Shown here piece after piece: positions 27,729 to 37,609 of a stretch of DNA of 64,000 nt; position 1 is the stretch's first letter; every line of letters begins with the position of its first letter. Location of the stretch: positions 62,001-126,000 of the forward strand of contig UBXV01000006.1 of assembly GCA_900469625.1 (NCBI GenBank). The letters are read 5' to 3'. The stretch is from Hyphomicrobiales bacterium. GTDB taxonomy: Bacteria > Pseudomonadota > Alphaproteobacteria > Rhizobiales > Rhizobiaceae. Made by a program: the position numbers and the translations under genes. Below the pieces are notes generated by a model. The model saw only the letters and a program-made list of their open reading frames with translations. It was not told the DNA's origin and searched no databases.

Positions 27729-28919
27729 TCAGACCGCCCTTGCCGCAGCAAGGCCGGCTTCGATGTCCCGGCGAATGTCGGCGACGTCCTCAAGGCCGAT
27801 CTGCAGGCGCAGCACCGGGCCTTCGGTCGGCGCCACCGCCACCTTGCGATCCGAAAGGCCGACGTGAAGCGCCAGGCTTTCGAAGCCGCCCCAGGAATAC
27901 CCGAGCCCGAACAGCGACAGCGCGTCGAGGAAAGCGTGCGCCTTCACCTTGAAACGGTCAGGGCTCTCCGCCTTGAGCACGAATGAAAAGATGCCGCTCG
28001 CACCGGTGAAATCGCGCTTCCAGAGGTCATGGCCCGGAAAGCTCGGCAGTGCCGGATGCAAGACGCGGGCAACCTCGTCACGGCCTTCAAGCCAGGTGGC
28101 GAGCGACAAAGCGCTTTCCTGGTGCCGCTCGAGGCGCACGCCCATGGTGCGCAGGCCGCGCAGGATCTGGTAGCTGTCGTCAGGCGAAACGCAGATGCCG
28201 AGTGTCACCATCGCCTCCGTCAGCGCCGGCCAATGCGCCGCGTTGGCCGAAACGGTGCCGAACAGCAGGTCGGAATGGCCCGACGGGTACTTGGTCGCGG
28301 CATGGATCGACACGTCGACGCCATGGTCGAGCGGCTTGAAATACACCGGCGTTGCCCAGGTATTGTCCATCGTGACGATACAGCCGTGGCGATGCGCCAC
28401 GTCTGCTATTGCGCGAATATCCTGCATCTCGAAGGTATTGGAGCCCGGCGCTTCCGTGTGGACCAGCCGCGTGTTCGGCCGAATGAGGCTTTCGATCGCC
28501 GCACCGATCATCGGATCGTAATAGTCTACGGTGACGCCGAGGCGCTTCAGCATCGTGTCGCAGAAATGACGCGTCGGGAAATAGACTGAATCGACGATGA
28601 GCGCGTGGTCGCCGGCCGACAGATAGGCCAGAAACGGCACGGTGACCGCAGCGAGACCCGAGGGAACGAGGATCGTGCCAGCGGCCCCCTCGAGCTCGTT
28701 GATCGCATCGCAGAGTGCATCTGTCGTGGGCGTGCCGCGGGTGCCGTAGGTGTATTTCTGGTCGCGCGTCTCCATCGTCCTGGCGTTCGGGAACAGAACT
28801 GTGGACGCCCGCACGACCGGCGGATTGACGAAACCGAAATAGTCGGAGGGTTTGTTTCCGGTATGGGCGAGCCGGGTGTTGATCCCCATCTTGCCGTTCA
28901 CATTGCCGCTGTCTGCCAT
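27729..28919 (-). CDS. metC: Cystathionine beta-lyase
   Basis: 396-residue PLP enzyme of the Cys/Met metabolism family. The N-terminus contains NTRLAHTGNKPSDYFGFVNP. The PLP lysine is in the SIHAATKYPSGHSDLLFGTV segment. Motifs such as TYGTRGTPTTDALCDAI and a VTMDNTWATP block fit cystathionine beta-lyase (homocysteine from cystathionine); gamma-synthase or gamma-lyase activity cannot be excluded. Start at 28919 has GGA eight bases upstream; further upstream codons have no family match. Confidence 0.88.
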   Translation of the reverse strand: MADSGNVNGKMGINTRLAHTGNKPSDYFGFVNPPVVRASTVLFPNARTMETRDQKYTYGTRGTPTTDALCDAINELEGAAGTILVPSGLAAVTVPFLAYLSAGDHALIVDSVYFPTRHFCDTMLKRLGVTVDYYDPMIGAAIESLIRPNTRLVHTEAPGSNTFEMQDIRAIADVAHRHGCIVTMDNTWATPVYFKPLDHGVDVSIHAATKYPSGHSDLLFGTVSANAAHWPALTEAMVTLGICVSPDDSYQILRGLRTMGVRLERHQESALSLATWLEGRDEVARVLHPALPSFPGHDLWKRDFTGASGIFSFVLKAESPDRFKVKAHAFLDALSLFGLGYSWGGFESLALHVGLSDRKVAVAPTEGPVLRLQIGLEDVADIRRDIEAGLAAARAV

Positions 28920-29260
28920 TGCAAATTCCGATGTTGAAAAACCGATGCAGAACTCTTCGAACGCGTCACAACCGGGGTCAAGTGGCAAAATCCCGGATAG
29001 GCGGTTTAAGGTCCTTGGAAGCGAGAATTGACGAATTTTCGCTCAATGATTGCCTGTTTCCTGCAAAAGTTGCCTAAACTTCTGGCTCGTTTGAGGTTTT
29101 TCACACGCAAGTCCAGAAAATCGGCAAGCTCTCTTGACCCCCATGGATTTTGAGCATGAGATAGGTTGCACTCGCGCCATGAGGGTGGCGGAGGCTGCAC
29201 GCGCAGGGAGACGCGCTGTTGCAGACGGGAACGAACGACAACAGAAAAAGGTTCTTAAAA
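28920..29260. promoter_or_regulatory. Divergent control region between metC and aapJ
   Basis: 341 bases without a gene, between divergent metC and aapJ, so promoters for both must lie here. A 24-base dyad AGCGAGAATT-gacg-AATTTTCGCT (29020-29043, one mismatch) is the clearest site. TTGCCT occurs twice (around 29047 and 29069), and AAGTT/AACTT forms a short second dyad near 29066-29080. A CTTGAC at 29133-29138 could be a -35 for aap, but no good -10 follows. No sigma-54 or SAM-II riboswitch pattern was found. Confidence 0.5.
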
Positions 29261-30286
29261 ATGGCAAGAAGAATTCTGACAGCTCTGGTTGGCGCTGCTG
29301 TCATGGGGATTGGCGCGCATTCGGCTTCGGCTGGCACACTCGACGACGTGAAGGCAAAGGGCTTCGTCCAATGCGGCGTGAACACCGGCCTTGCCGGCTT
29401 CGCGGCCCCGGATGCCTCGGGCAACTGGAGCGGCTTCGACGTAGACTATTGCAAGGCGATCGCCGCCGCGATCTTCGCGGATGGCAGCAAGGTGAAGTAC
29501 TCGCCGACGTCGGCCAAGGAACGCTTCCCGGCGCTGCAATCGGGCGAAGTGGACGTTCTCGCCCGCAACACCACCTGGACAATCAACCGCGACACCGCTC
29601 TCGGCTTCAACTTCCGCCCGGTCAACTACTATGACGGCCAGGGCTTCATGGTCCGCAAGGGCCTGAACGTGAAGTCGGCGCTCGAACTCTCCGGCGCTGC
29701 CGTCTGCGTGCAGACCGGCACCACCACCGAGCTCAATCTCGCCGACTACTTCAAGGCCAACAACCTGCAGTACAACCCGGTGGTCTTCGAAAAGCTCGAG
29801 GAAGTGAACGCCGCCTATGACGCCGGTCGTTGCGACGTCTACACCACCGACCAGTCCGGCCTCTACTCGCTGCGCCTGACGCTGTCCAAGCCCGACGATC
29901 ACATGATCCTGCCGGAAATCATCTCGAAGGAGCCGCTTGGTCCGGCCGTTCGCCAGGGTGATGACCAGTGGTTCGACATCGTCAGCTGGGTTCACTACGC
30001 CCTGATCCAGGCCGAAGAGTTCGGCGTGACGCAGGCAAACGTGGAAGAGATGAAGAAGTCCACCAACCCGGACGTTCAGCGCTTCCTCGGCGTCGAAGCT
30101 GACAGCAAGATCGGCACCGACCTCGGCCTCACCAACGAATGGGCCGTCAACATCATCAAGGCAGTCGGCAACTACGGCGAAGTCTTCGACCGTAACATTG
30201 GCGCCGGCAGCCCGCTGAAGATCGAGCGCGGCCTCAACGCCCTGTGGAACAAGGGCGGCATCCAGTACGCTCCTCCGGTCCGCTAA
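29261..30286 (+). CDS. aapJ: General L-amino acid ABC transporter, substrate-binding protein
   Basis: 341-residue periplasmic binding protein of the Aap system, the broad-range L-amino acid transporter of rhizobia. A signal peptide (MARRILTALVGAAVMGIGAH, cleavage near SASAG) precedes the mature start TLDDVKAKGFVQCGVNTGL. Family segments include VLARNTTWTINRDTALGFNF and YDAGRCDVYTTDQSGLYSLR. Length equals that of rhizobial AapJ. It opens the aapJQMP operon. Confidence 0.96.
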   Translation: MARRILTALVGAAVMGIGAHSASAGTLDDVKAKGFVQCGVNTGLAGFAAPDASGNWSGFDVDYCKAIAAAIFADGSKVKYSPTSAKERFPALQSGEVDVLARNTTWTINRDTALGFNFRPVNYYDGQGFMVRKGLNVKSALELSGAAVCVQTGTTTELNLADYFKANNLQYNPVVFEKLEEVNAAYDAGRCDVYTTDQSGLYSLRLTLSKPDDHMILPEIISKEPLGPAVRQGDDQWFDIVSWVHYALIQAEEFGVTQANVEEMKKSTNPDVQRFLGVEADSKIGTDLGLTNEWAVNIIKAVGNYGEVFDRNIGAGSPLKIERGLNALWNKGGIQYAPPVR

Positions 30287-30380
30287 CGCGACCTGACACG
30301 ACAGGGGGGAGCGGTCCGCCGCTTCCCCCATCCCAACGATAAAAACACCCAAAAGGGTGACAAGGGGAAAGAGGCATTGC

Positions 30381-31577
30381 ATGACGATTGGCGTCACAAC
30401 TACGCCTGAGCCGAAGAGCAAACCTTCAGGCTCGATCATCAACGACCCGCAAGTCCGTGGCATATTCTATCAGGTCGTGACGGTCGCTATTCTCGTTGCC
30501 GTCGTCTACTGGATAGCGGATAACACGATCGAAAACCTCAAACGCGCGAACATCGCGTCCGGCTACGGCTTCCTGAACGGCCGCGCCGGTTTTGACGTCG
30601 GACAGTCCCTGATCGCCTATACCAGCGATTCCACCTATGGACGGGCTCTCTTCGTCGGCTTCTTTAATACACTGCTTGTCGCAGTCACCGGCATCATCAC
30701 CGCCACGATCATCGGTTTCATCGTCGGCATCGGGCGGCTCTCGCACAACTGGCTGATCGCGAAGCTGTCGCTCGCCTATGTCGAGGTGTTCCGCAACATC
30801 CCGCCACTGCTCGTCATCTTCTTCTGGTACAGCGGCGTCCTCGCCGTGCTTCCGCAGCCGCGCGAATCGGCTGCCCTGCCCTTCAATATCTTCCTCAACA
30901 ACCGTGGCATCGCCTTTCCAAAACCGGTATTCGGCGACGGATCGCAATATGTCTTCTATGCTTTTGTGATCGCTGTGATCGCCAGCTTCTTCATGGCCCG
31001 CCATGCGCGCAAGAAGCAGGAGGCAACCGGGCAACGCTTTCCGTTGCTGTGGACCGTGCTCGGCCTCCTCATCGGCCTGCCGCTTCTCGCTCTCCTGGCA
31101 ACAGGGTGGCCGATTACGTTCGACATACCCGTCGCTGGCAAATTCAACCTCACCGGCGGCTCGGTCATCGGACCGGAATTCCTGTCGCTGTTCCTGGCAC
31201 TTTCGTTCTACACCGCGGCCTTCATCGCCGAAATCGTTCGGGCCGGTATCCGCGGCGTGTCGAAGGGACAGTCCGAAGCAGCACACGCCCTCGGCGTCCG
31301 TCCAGGCCTGACGACCCGGCTCGTCGTCGTGCCGCAGGCGATGCGCATCATCATCCCGCCACTCACCAGCCAGTATCTGAACCTGACGAAAAACTCGTCG
31401 CTGGCAATCGCCATCGGCTACGCCGATCTGGTGGCCGTCGGGGGAACGATCCTCAACCAGACCGGCCAGGCGATCGAAGTCGTCACCATCTGGATCATCG
31501 TCTATCTTTCGCTGAGCCTGACGACGTCGCTGCTGATGAACTGGTTCAATGCCCGCATGGCTCTGGTGGAGAGATAA
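30381..31577 (+). CDS. aapQ: General L-amino acid ABC transporter, permease AapQ
   Basis: 398-residue HisM-type permease of the polar amino acid family. A long N-terminal membrane part is followed by the permease core with the EAA-type loop near the C-terminus ([40 protein letters not shown]). GAGG lies seven bases before the ATG at 30381. It pairs with AapM to form the membrane channel of the Aap importer. Confidence 0.95.
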   Translation: MTIGVTTTPEPKSKPSGSIINDPQVRGIFYQVVTVAILVAVVYWIADNTIENLKRANIASGYGFLNGRAGFDVGQSLIAYTSDSTYGRALFVGFFNTLLVAVTGIITATIIGFIVGIGRLSHNWLIAKLSLAYVEVFRNIPPLLVIFFWYSGVLAVLPQPRESAALPFNIFLNNRGIAFPKPVFGDGSQYVFYAFVIAVIASFFMARHARKKQEATGQRFPLLWTVLGLLIGLPLLALLATGWPITFDIPVAGKFNLTGGSVIGPEFLSLFLALSFYTAAFIAEIVRAGIRGVSKGQSEAAHALGVRPGLTTRLVVVPQAMRIIIPPLTSQYLNLTKNSSLAIAIGYADLVAVGGTILNQTGQAIEVVTIWIIVYLSLSLTTSLLMNWFNARMALVER

Positions 31578-31581
31578 GATC

Positions 31582-32739
31582 ATGAACACACACCAGGGAA
31601 ATTTCGTCCGCACCTCGATGATCGAGGCCGCACCCGCCCCGATACAGACGGGTGGCATTGCCTACTGGCTTCGCAAGAACCTGTTTGCGACGCCGAAAGA
31701 CGCGGCACTGACCATAATCAGCCTGCTCGTGCTTGCCTGGCTCATTCCACCGGCGGTGCAGTGGCTGTTCATCGATGCCGCCTGGACAGGTGGTGGTCGT
31801 GGGGTCTGCGCGACAGTCGCTCAAGGAGGCTCGCAGCCGGACGGCTGGAGCGGCGCTTGCTGGGCCTTCGTCAATGCCAAGTTCGACCAGTTCCTGTTCG
31901 GCCGCTATCCGATCGACGAGCGCTGGCGGCCGGCCCTTGTCGGCATCCTGTTCGTCCTGTTCCTGACACCGATGCTGATCCCGAAGGTCCCCTACAAGAA
32001 CCTCAACGCGATCCTGCTTCTCGTCGTGCTGCCTATCCTCGCCCTTATCCTTCTGCCGGGCGGCTGGTTCGGACTGCCGTTCGTCGAGACTCCGCTGTGG
32101 GGCGGCCTGATGGTGACGCTGGTGCTGTCGTTCGTCGGCATCGCGGTGTCGCTTCCGCTCGGCATCCTGCTTGCGCTCGGACGACGATCGACCATGCCAG
32201 TGATCAAGATGCTCTGCACGGTGTTCATCGAAATCGTGCGCGGCATTCCCCTGATCACCGTTCTGTTCATGGCGAGCGTTATGCTGCCGCTGTTCCTGCC
32301 GCAGGGGGTGACTTTCGACAAGTTCCTGCGGGCGCTGATCGGCGTGTCGCTGTTCGCATCCGCCTACATGGCGGAGGTGGTGCGCGGCGGTCTGCAGGCG
32401 ATCGGCAAGGGGCAGTATGAAGGGGCCGATTCGCTTGGCCTCAGCTTCTGGCAGAAGATGAACCTGATCGTGCTGCCGCAGGCGTTGAAACTCGTCATCC
32501 CCGGCATCGTCAACACCTTCATCGGACTGTTCAAGGACACGTCGCTGGTCTCGATCATCGGCATGTTCGATCTGCTCGGCATCGTCCGGTTGAACTTCTC
32601 GGATGCCAACTGGGCGTCGGCCGTCACACCGATCTCCGGGCTAATTTTCGCAGGCTTCATATTCTGGCTTTTCTGCTTCGGTATGTCGCGCTATTCAGGC
32701 TTCATGGAACGCGTGCTGGACACGAGCCATAAACGATAA
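31582..32739 (+). CDS. aapM: General L-amino acid ABC transporter, permease AapM
   Basis: 385-residue second permease of the Aap system. It begins [20 protein letters not shown] at 31582, four bases after aapQ. The permease loop is in [20 protein letters not shown] and [20 protein letters not shown]. The middle has several hydrophobic segments. AapQ and AapM are related but distinct chains, as in rhizobia. It is followed after 14 bases by the ATPase gene. Confidence 0.95.
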   Translation: MNTHQGNFVRTSMIEAAPAPIQTGGIAYWLRKNLFATPKDAALTIISLLVLAWLIPPAVQWLFIDAAWTGGGRGVCATVAQGGSQPDGWSGACWAFVNAKFDQFLFGRYPIDERWRPALVGILFVLFLTPMLIPKVPYKNLNAILLLVVLPILALILLPGGWFGLPFVETPLWGGLMVTLVLSFVGIAVSLPLGILLALGRRSTMPVIKMLCTVFIEIVRGIPLITVLFMASVMLPLFLPQGVTFDKFLRALIGVSLFASAYMAEVVRGGLQAIGKGQYEGADSLGLSFWQKMNLIVLPQALKLVIPGIVNTFIGLFKDTSLVSIIGMFDLLGIVRLNFSDANWASAVTPISGLIFAGFIFWLFCFGMSRYSGFMERVLDTSHKR

Positions 32740-32753
32740 GAGGGGGAGATCGC

Positions 32754-33530
32754 ATGGCCAACGCAGCCACTGCTTCCAAGATGACCGTATCGGCAACCGA
32801 CGTTGCGGTCGAAATCACGGGAATGAACAAATGGTACGGAGACTTTCACGTTCTCCGTGACATCAACCTGAAGGTCATGAAGGGCGAGCGCATCGTCATC
32901 GCCGGCCCGTCTGGCTCCGGCAAATCGACGATGATCCGCTGCATCAACCGGCTGGAAGAGCACCAGAAGGGCAAGATCGTCGTCGATGGCATCGAGCTCA
33001 CCAACGACCTGAAGAAGATCGATGAAGTGCGCCGCGAAGTCGGCATGGTGTTCCAGCACTTCAACCTCTTCCCGCATCTGACGATCCTGGAAAACTGCAC
33101 GCTCGCCCCGATCTGGGTTCGCAAGATGCCGAAGAAGCAGGCGGAAGAGATCGCGATGCACTTCCTGAAGCGCGTCAAGATCCCCGAGCAGGCCAACAAG
33201 TATCCGGGCCAGCTTTCGGGCGGTCAGCAGCAGCGCGTGGCGATTGCCCGCTCGCTGTGCATGAAGCCAAAGATCCTGCTCTTCGATGAGCCGACATCGG
33301 CTCTCGACCCGGAAATGGTCAAGGAAGTGCTCGACACCATGGTCGGCCTTGCCGAAGAAGGCATGACCATGCTGTGCGTCACCCACGAAATGGGCTTTGC
33401 GCGCCAGGTCGCCAACCGCGTGATCTTCATGGACCAGGGCCAGATCGTCGAACAGAATTCGCCTGCGGAATTCTTCGACAATCCGCAGCATGAGCGCACC
33501 AAGCTCTTCCTCAGCCAGATCCTGCACTAA
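32754..33530 (+). CDS. aapP: General L-amino acid ABC transporter, ATP-binding protein AapP
   Basis: 258-residue ABC ATPase. Walker A is in [20 protein letters not shown], the signature [15 protein letters not shown], Walker [14 protein letters not shown], and the switch His in [13 protein letters not shown]. It powers the AapQM channel. GGGGGAG precedes the ATG by five bases, a strong ribosome binding site. It is the last gene of the operon before the terminator at 33578. Confidence 0.97.
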   Translation: MANAATASKMTVSATDVAVEITGMNKWYGDFHVLRDINLKVMKGERIVIAGPSGSGKSTMIRCINRLEEHQKGKIVVDGIELTNDLKKIDEVRREVGMVFQHFNLFPHLTILENCTLAPIWVRKMPKKQAEEIAMHFLKRVKIPEQANKYPGQLSGGQQQRVAIARSLCMKPKILLFDEPTSALDPEMVKEVLDTMVGLAEEGMTMLCVTHEMGFARQVANRVIFMDQGQIVEQNSPAEFFDNPQHERTKLFLSQILH

Positions 33531-33539
33531 TGCGTTTAA

Positions 33540-33604
33540 AGACCGGCATCGATCCGGTCTGAACCTCGAACATGAAGAGCCCGCCGTTCAGGCGGGCTTT
33601 TTTG
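33540..33604 (+). terminator. Double hairpin and rho-independent terminator of aapJQMP
   Basis: The main stem AGCCCGCC/GGCGGGCT (33578-33598) with loop GTTCA runs into a T-tract. A second small stem AGACCGG/CCGGTCT lies just before it (33540-33560). The terminator also marks the border to the convergent metacaspase operon, whose last stop is 20 bases away. Confidence 0.93.
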
Positions 33605-33623
33605 TGCCGCCAGCGCGGACAGT

Positions 33624-35144
33624 TCACTCCACGTGATAGCGCAAGGTACCGACCGACCAGCGGATACCGCGCCTGTCCAGACCTTCTGTCCAGGTTTTCT
33701 GCAGACGCGCGACGATCTCGCTCAAGGTCTCACGTGCACTAAGTTCGATCTTCAGGCCCCGCGTGCTCGGCGCGACATCCATGAGATCGACGGCATCGCT
33801 GACCACGAGCGCAACGAATGCGCTCTCGCCTTTGCCCGACGCTTCGAAATCAAAGCCGTAATATTCATCCGGCAGTGTCAAAGGCACATTGGCGGCAAGC
33901 GGTGTAATCTTGCGGGCAAATTCGTTCGGAAAGATCTGGGTTGCCATCCCGGCCGTACTGACGTCCAGCAGGATGAGGCTACCGGCAACCTTGCTCGTCA
34001 CCGTCACCTTGAACACGTCGCCTGGCTTCATCGGCGTCGCGTGGTCGATGCTGACGACCACGTCGCCGCCGTCGGCCCTGCCGACGATATCGCCGACCGC
34101 ATCGACGGCATCGGAGGCTTGATAGCGTGTGGGCGTTGCGGCATCGGCGGCGACAGGTCGATAGCGTGCCTTGGCTTCATTGACCGTCTGCGTCGGCGCA
34201 AAGGCACTGGCGCCCAGATACTGCGCCTTGGTCTCCAGTTGCGGGTCGAGCGTGTCGCATTTTGCCTGCGAGGCGCAATAGGCGGCCGATTGTGCCCGGA
34301 CATATTCGAGGAGCTCGGCGTTACTGGTGAGACCGTTGCCGTTCGCGTCCGCCGTCGTGCCCATCTGCCCTGCGATATAGGCTTCGGTGAAGACCCCGTG
34401 ACGGCTTTCGAGCGGCAGGCGGACATCGTCCCAAGCGATCTGATAGGGTGCACTTGCACTCCAGGCGACGATGCCGCTCTCGGCGACGCGTTTGGGTCTA
34501 TCGACCACCCCGAGATCGATCCGCAGCCCCCGCATCAGCCCCTGTTCCACCGGTTTTGCCTCGGGACGCGGAAGGAAGCGTGCGCCGTCGATCCCGGCGG
34601 AAACATCCCCCGACAGCGAGCGCGAAATCGTGCCCGAGTGGCAGGCGTCGATCACCAGGGTGACGGCCCTGCCCTTCAAGCGCTCGAGGATGGCGTCGAG
34701 TTCATCGTCGGTGATGGCGCCATCCCAATCCTTGGTGCCGGCGACCAGATCGAAAGGCGCCAACGCCTCGTCCATGCCATCGTCTTCATCCCCGTCGTGG
34801 TCTGTCACCTGAAGGCCGTGACCGGAGTAATAGAGATAGGCGCGGTCCCCGGGCGCAGTGCCCGCCACCAGCCATTCATCAATCGAGGACAAAATGGCCG
34901 CGCGTGTTGCCTGATCGTCCTTCAGCACCCGGATCGCAGAGTGATCGAAGCCCATCGTCCCGCTCAGCAGCGTTTCCATCGCGACCAGGTCATTTTTCGG
35001 CCCGTGCAGGAACAGTTGGGGCGGCAGGTTCTCATAGGTCCCGATGCCGATCAGCAGCGCCCGATCGGCGGCAAATGCCGGCAAACCGATACCCGACACG
35101 AGAAGCGGCAACAGTGACAGCCAGGCTCCGATGCGGACGCTCAT
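33624..35144 (-). CDS. Secreted caspase-like (C14) protease with EF-hand-like loop and DUF4384
   Basis: 506 residues. A signal peptide (MSVRIGAWLSLLPLLVSGIG, cleavage near AFAAD) is followed by a C14 caspase-like domain: catalytic His109 in LYYSGHG and Cys168 in LVIDACHSG, with a very acidic stretch at about 115-130. Residues 266-277 (DANGNGLTSNAE) match an EF-hand Ca2+ loop. Residues about 360-450 look like a DUF4384 domain (IFPNEFARK). It should be a periplasmic or secreted arginine/lysine- or aspartate-type cysteine protease; specificity is unknown. Start overlaps the upstream caspase gene's stop as ATGA. It is the last gene of the operon. Confidence 0.83.
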   Translation of the reverse strand: MSVRIGAWLSLLPLLVSGIGLPAFAADRALLIGIGTYENLPPQLFLHGPKNDLVAMETLLSGTMGFDHSAIRVLKDDQATRAAILSSIDEWLVAGTAPGDRAYLYYSGHGLQVTDHDGDEDDGMDEALAPFDLVAGTKDWDGAITDDELDAILERLKGRAVTLVIDACHSGTISRSLSGDVSAGIDGARFLPRPEAKPVEQGLMRGLRIDLGVVDRPKRVAESGIVAWSASAPYQIAWDDVRLPLESRHGVFTEAYIAGQMGTTADANGNGLTSNAELLEYVRAQSAAYCASQAKCDTLDPQLETKAQYLGASAFAPTQTVNEAKARYRPVAADAATPTRYQASDAVDAVGDIVGRADGGDVVVSIDHATPMKPGDVFKVTVTSKVAGSLILLDVSTAGMATQIFPNEFARKITPLAANVPLTLPDEYYGFDFEASGKGESAFVALVVSDAVDLMDVAPSTRGLKIELSARETLSEIVARLQKTWTEGLDRRGIRWSVGTLRYHVE

Positions 35145-36694
35145 TGACCGCGCTCCCGGGTATAAAGCGGCTGGATGGCGACAGTGCTATCGGTGCCATC
35201 AAGCCGCTCCTCCAGAAGACGCAGGAATTCGGATGCATCGACACCGGGGGTCGCAAGCACCGCCGCCACCGCGTCGACAGGAGCATTGGTCGAGACGACG
35301 ACCAGATGGTCGGCACCGAAAGGTTTGACCACCTCCAAATCTCGAAGCCTGAACACATGGCTTCCAGAACCTGCGATCTGGACATCAAGCAGTTGCACGT
35401 CGCCGGTGTTTGCCAGGTTGAAGACCAGCATGTTGGCGTAGCCGGACTGGGGCGCGTCGAAATTCAGCCTGTCGCCAGCGGAATAGATGTCCTTGACCGG
35501 CGTCAGCGAGACCTTGCCGGGCTTCTGTGCAGCGAGCGCCTTCAGGAAATCGAGCAGGATGAACTTGTCGACGACGCCCTGGACCATGTCGGCGGCAACA
35601 TGCTCGCCGGCAACATCGCCGTTCGGCGTATAGAACGTGCCGCTGGCAGCATCCCACCGATAGGGAACGCCGCTGCCGCCGACATTCTCCAGCTTCGGCG
35701 CCTGGCCATCGACGCTGAGGGCCAGCTTGCCCGTCCAACCCATGTCCCGGGCCGGCTTCAGTTTCGACGTTCGTGCTGATGTTGCGATACCGTTGGCCGA
35801 AGCAAGCGTTGCGCTTCTGGGCAGTGACAGGACGATCTCTCGGTCTGATCGCGGCACCTGCGGGGTGAAGTTCGGTACCTGCAGCGCCTCTGACTGGAGC
35901 TTGACGTTGGAAAAGACGTAGTCCTCCAGCTCGACCCGAGAGATCATGCCGTCGCCATCGCGATCGGCAGCGCCCTCGAGTGCGCGGGCAAAGCTCCAGC
36001 TGAGCGCACCGCGCGGCTCCCCGTCGATCACCACCTCGGGCGTCGGCTGGCTCTCAAGCGACGCCGCAAGGATCGTCACTTGCGAAAGATCCGCATCCTT
36101 GACCGCCGCTCCGGAAACCGCCTCGTCCGATGGCGGCGGCAGCTGCGCCCGTACCGTTGGCGCGAGCCGCGTCTTGCCGGAGATCGACCGGTTCATCCCG
36201 CCGGAATAGCAACTGTCGGAAACGAAAAGCACCTGAATGCCCTTGGCCTCCGCCTCGGCAAACCAGGCATTGAGTTCGTTATCGACGATGATTTCCTTTG
36301 CCGTCTCCCCGGACCGGCTGCGATCGAAACCCGGCAACTCGAGAAACTCGTCCAGCCCGTCCGCTTCGCTGCCGGCGACAAGCTCGGGCATCTGGGCGCC
36401 GTGGCCTGCGTATGTGAAGATGATCGTATCACCTTTGGTGGCAGTGCCGACAAGTTCAAGCCAGGCGGCGCGGATCGCGCTCTTGGTCGCCTGCTCGTTG
36501 ATGAATTCGCGGACCGTTTCGACGTCTGCCGCCTTCAGAGCCCGGGAAACGTCGCGCGCATCCTTGACGGCGCCATCGAGGCTCACTTCATGCGGATAGA
36601 TGTCGATACCGACGACAAGCGCCGAAGTTGCGGCCACTGCTGGCAGGCCAGACAATCCGAAGAAGACACATGAAATCAGAGCCTTGCGCAGCAC
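35141..36694 (-). CDS. Secreted caspase-like (C14) protease with EF-hand-like loop and divergent DUF4384
   Basis: 517 residues, starting at GTG (36694), three bases after the OmpA-like gene. A signal peptide (MLRKALISCVFFGLSGLPAV, cleavage near AAATS) precedes a C14 domain with catalytic His98 in FTYAGHG and Cys162 in FVSDSCYSGG. Residues 244-255 (DRDGDGMISRVE) are an excellent EF-hand loop. The region 393-470 (SLTPVKDIYSAGDRLNF onward) is a divergent DUF4384-like segment. It resembles its downstream partner in layout but is only distantly similar in sequence, so the pair is not a recent duplication. The function is inferred; the catalytic dyad is intact. Confidence 0.82.
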   Translation of the reverse strand: MLRKALISCVFFGLSGLPAVAATSALVVGIDIYPHEVSLDGAVKDARDVSRALKAADVETVREFINEQATKSAIRAAWLELVGTATKGDTIIFTYAGHGAQMPELVAGSEADGLDEFLELPGFDRSRSGETAKEIIVDNELNAWFAEAEAKGIQVLFVSDSCYSGGMNRSISGKTRLAPTVRAQLPPPSDEAVSGAAVKDADLSQVTILAASLESQPTPEVVIDGEPRGALSWSFARALEGAADRDGDGMISRVELEDYVFSNVKLQSEALQVPNFTPQVPRSDREIVLSLPRSATLASANGIATSARTSKLKPARDMGWTGKLALSVDGQAPKLENVGGSGVPYRWDAASGTFYTPNGDVAGEHVAADMVQGVVDKFILLDFLKALAAQKPGKVSLTPVKDIYSAGDRLNFDAPQSGYANMLVFNLANTGDVQLLDVQIAGSGSHVFRLRDLEVVKPFGADHLVVVSTNAPVDAVAAVLATPGVDASEFLRLLEERLDGTDSTVAIQPLYTRERGQ

Positions 36695-36697
36695 GAC

Positions 36698-37600
36698 CTA
36701 TTTCTCCACATCAACTTCGACGCGGCGATCCAGTTGGTGCAGCATCGCCTCGTCGTAGGCACTCGGGTCATCCGGCCTGAACGGCTCCTCCTCACCCTTG
36801 CCAACGGTCGTCCAGGTGCCCTTGTAGCCGGCGTCGACGAGATAGTGCGCAAGCGCCTGCGCCCGCGCCAGCGACAGTTTCTGGTTGGCTTCGGGGCTAC
36901 CGACCGGATCGGTGTGGCCGATCAAAGTGATCGCTACCGGCTTTGCCGATTTCAGGCACTCGAACAGATCCCTTGCCGATTGCAAACCTTCCGGCGTGAA
37001 CTCCGCCGTTCCGAAGATATAACGAACCGGTGTCGCCTTCTTCCGGATCGCGATACCGCGATAGGAAAACTTGCAGGCACCACGCATGGCGAGTTTCACA
37101 GGCTTGGCCGATGCGAGACGCATCTCTGAGGCGAGCTGATCCAGGCGCAGGATATAGGCCTTGTCCGGAGCCATCCATTCCGGGGTCAATTCCTCGTTGG
37201 CGGAATCCTCCAGTGCTTGCTGGTACAGCACCGCAGCACTTTCGTAATTCTTGCGTTGACGCTCGATGTCGCCGAGTGCGTCAAGAATCTGCCATGGCCC
37301 GCCGACGTCGTCGCGCACGGATCGAAGCTCGGTCTCGAACGTATCCAGCCTTGCGCCGTTCCCGACCGCGTTGGCGATGCGATTGAAGGTCGCGAGGGCC
37401 GCGACCCGCCGTGTCAGCGCCGCTTCGGTGTTCGTGCACCCTTTCACGCGCTCGGCCGTGGCAGCCGCCCGGGCACCTGCTTCATCGCCCGCATTGAGGG
37501 CGTGCGAAGCCTTGACCAGCGCGTCGCAGGCGCTGGCGGGATGGGCGAGCGGCAACAGGAGCGCAGAAGCGAAGATCAGTCGTCTTGCGTGGTTTCTCAT
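36698..37600 (-). CDS. OmpA-family periplasmic protein
   Basis: 300 residues with a signal peptide (MRNHARRLIFASALLLPLAH, cleavage near ASACD), a helical middle with a tetratricopeptide-like stretch (ESAAVLYQQALEDSANEE) and a C-terminal OmpA-type peptidoglycan-binding domain (about 190-300, with ITLIGHTDPVGSPEANQKLS and LARAQALAHYLVDAGY). The domain would tether the protein, and perhaps the whole system, to the cell wall. No transmembrane barrel is seen. Nine bases separate it from the cytochrome gene upstream. Confidence 0.85.
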   Translation of the reverse strand: MRNHARRLIFASALLLPLAHPASACDALVKASHALNAGDEAGARAAATAERVKGCTNTEAALTRRVAALATFNRIANAVGNGARLDTFETELRSVRDDVGGPWQILDALGDIERQRKNYESAAVLYQQALEDSANEELTPEWMAPDKAYILRLDQLASEMRLASAKPVKLAMRGACKFSYRGIAIRKKATPVRYIFGTAEFTPEGLQSARDLFECLKSAKPVAITLIGHTDPVGSPEANQKLSLARAQALAHYLVDAGYKGTWTTVGKGEEEPFRPDDPSAYDEAMLHQLDRRVEVDVEK

Positions 37601-37609
37601 GGATGGCGG

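Noticed and set aside
28920-29000. A SAM-II type riboswitch in front of metC
   Set aside because: The conserved pseudoknot core sequence of SAM-II is not present.
29180-29260. A sigma-54 promoter before aapJ (TGGC...TGCA-like bases)
   Set aside because: The GG and GC elements are 8 rather than 10 bases apart and the -12 box is poor.
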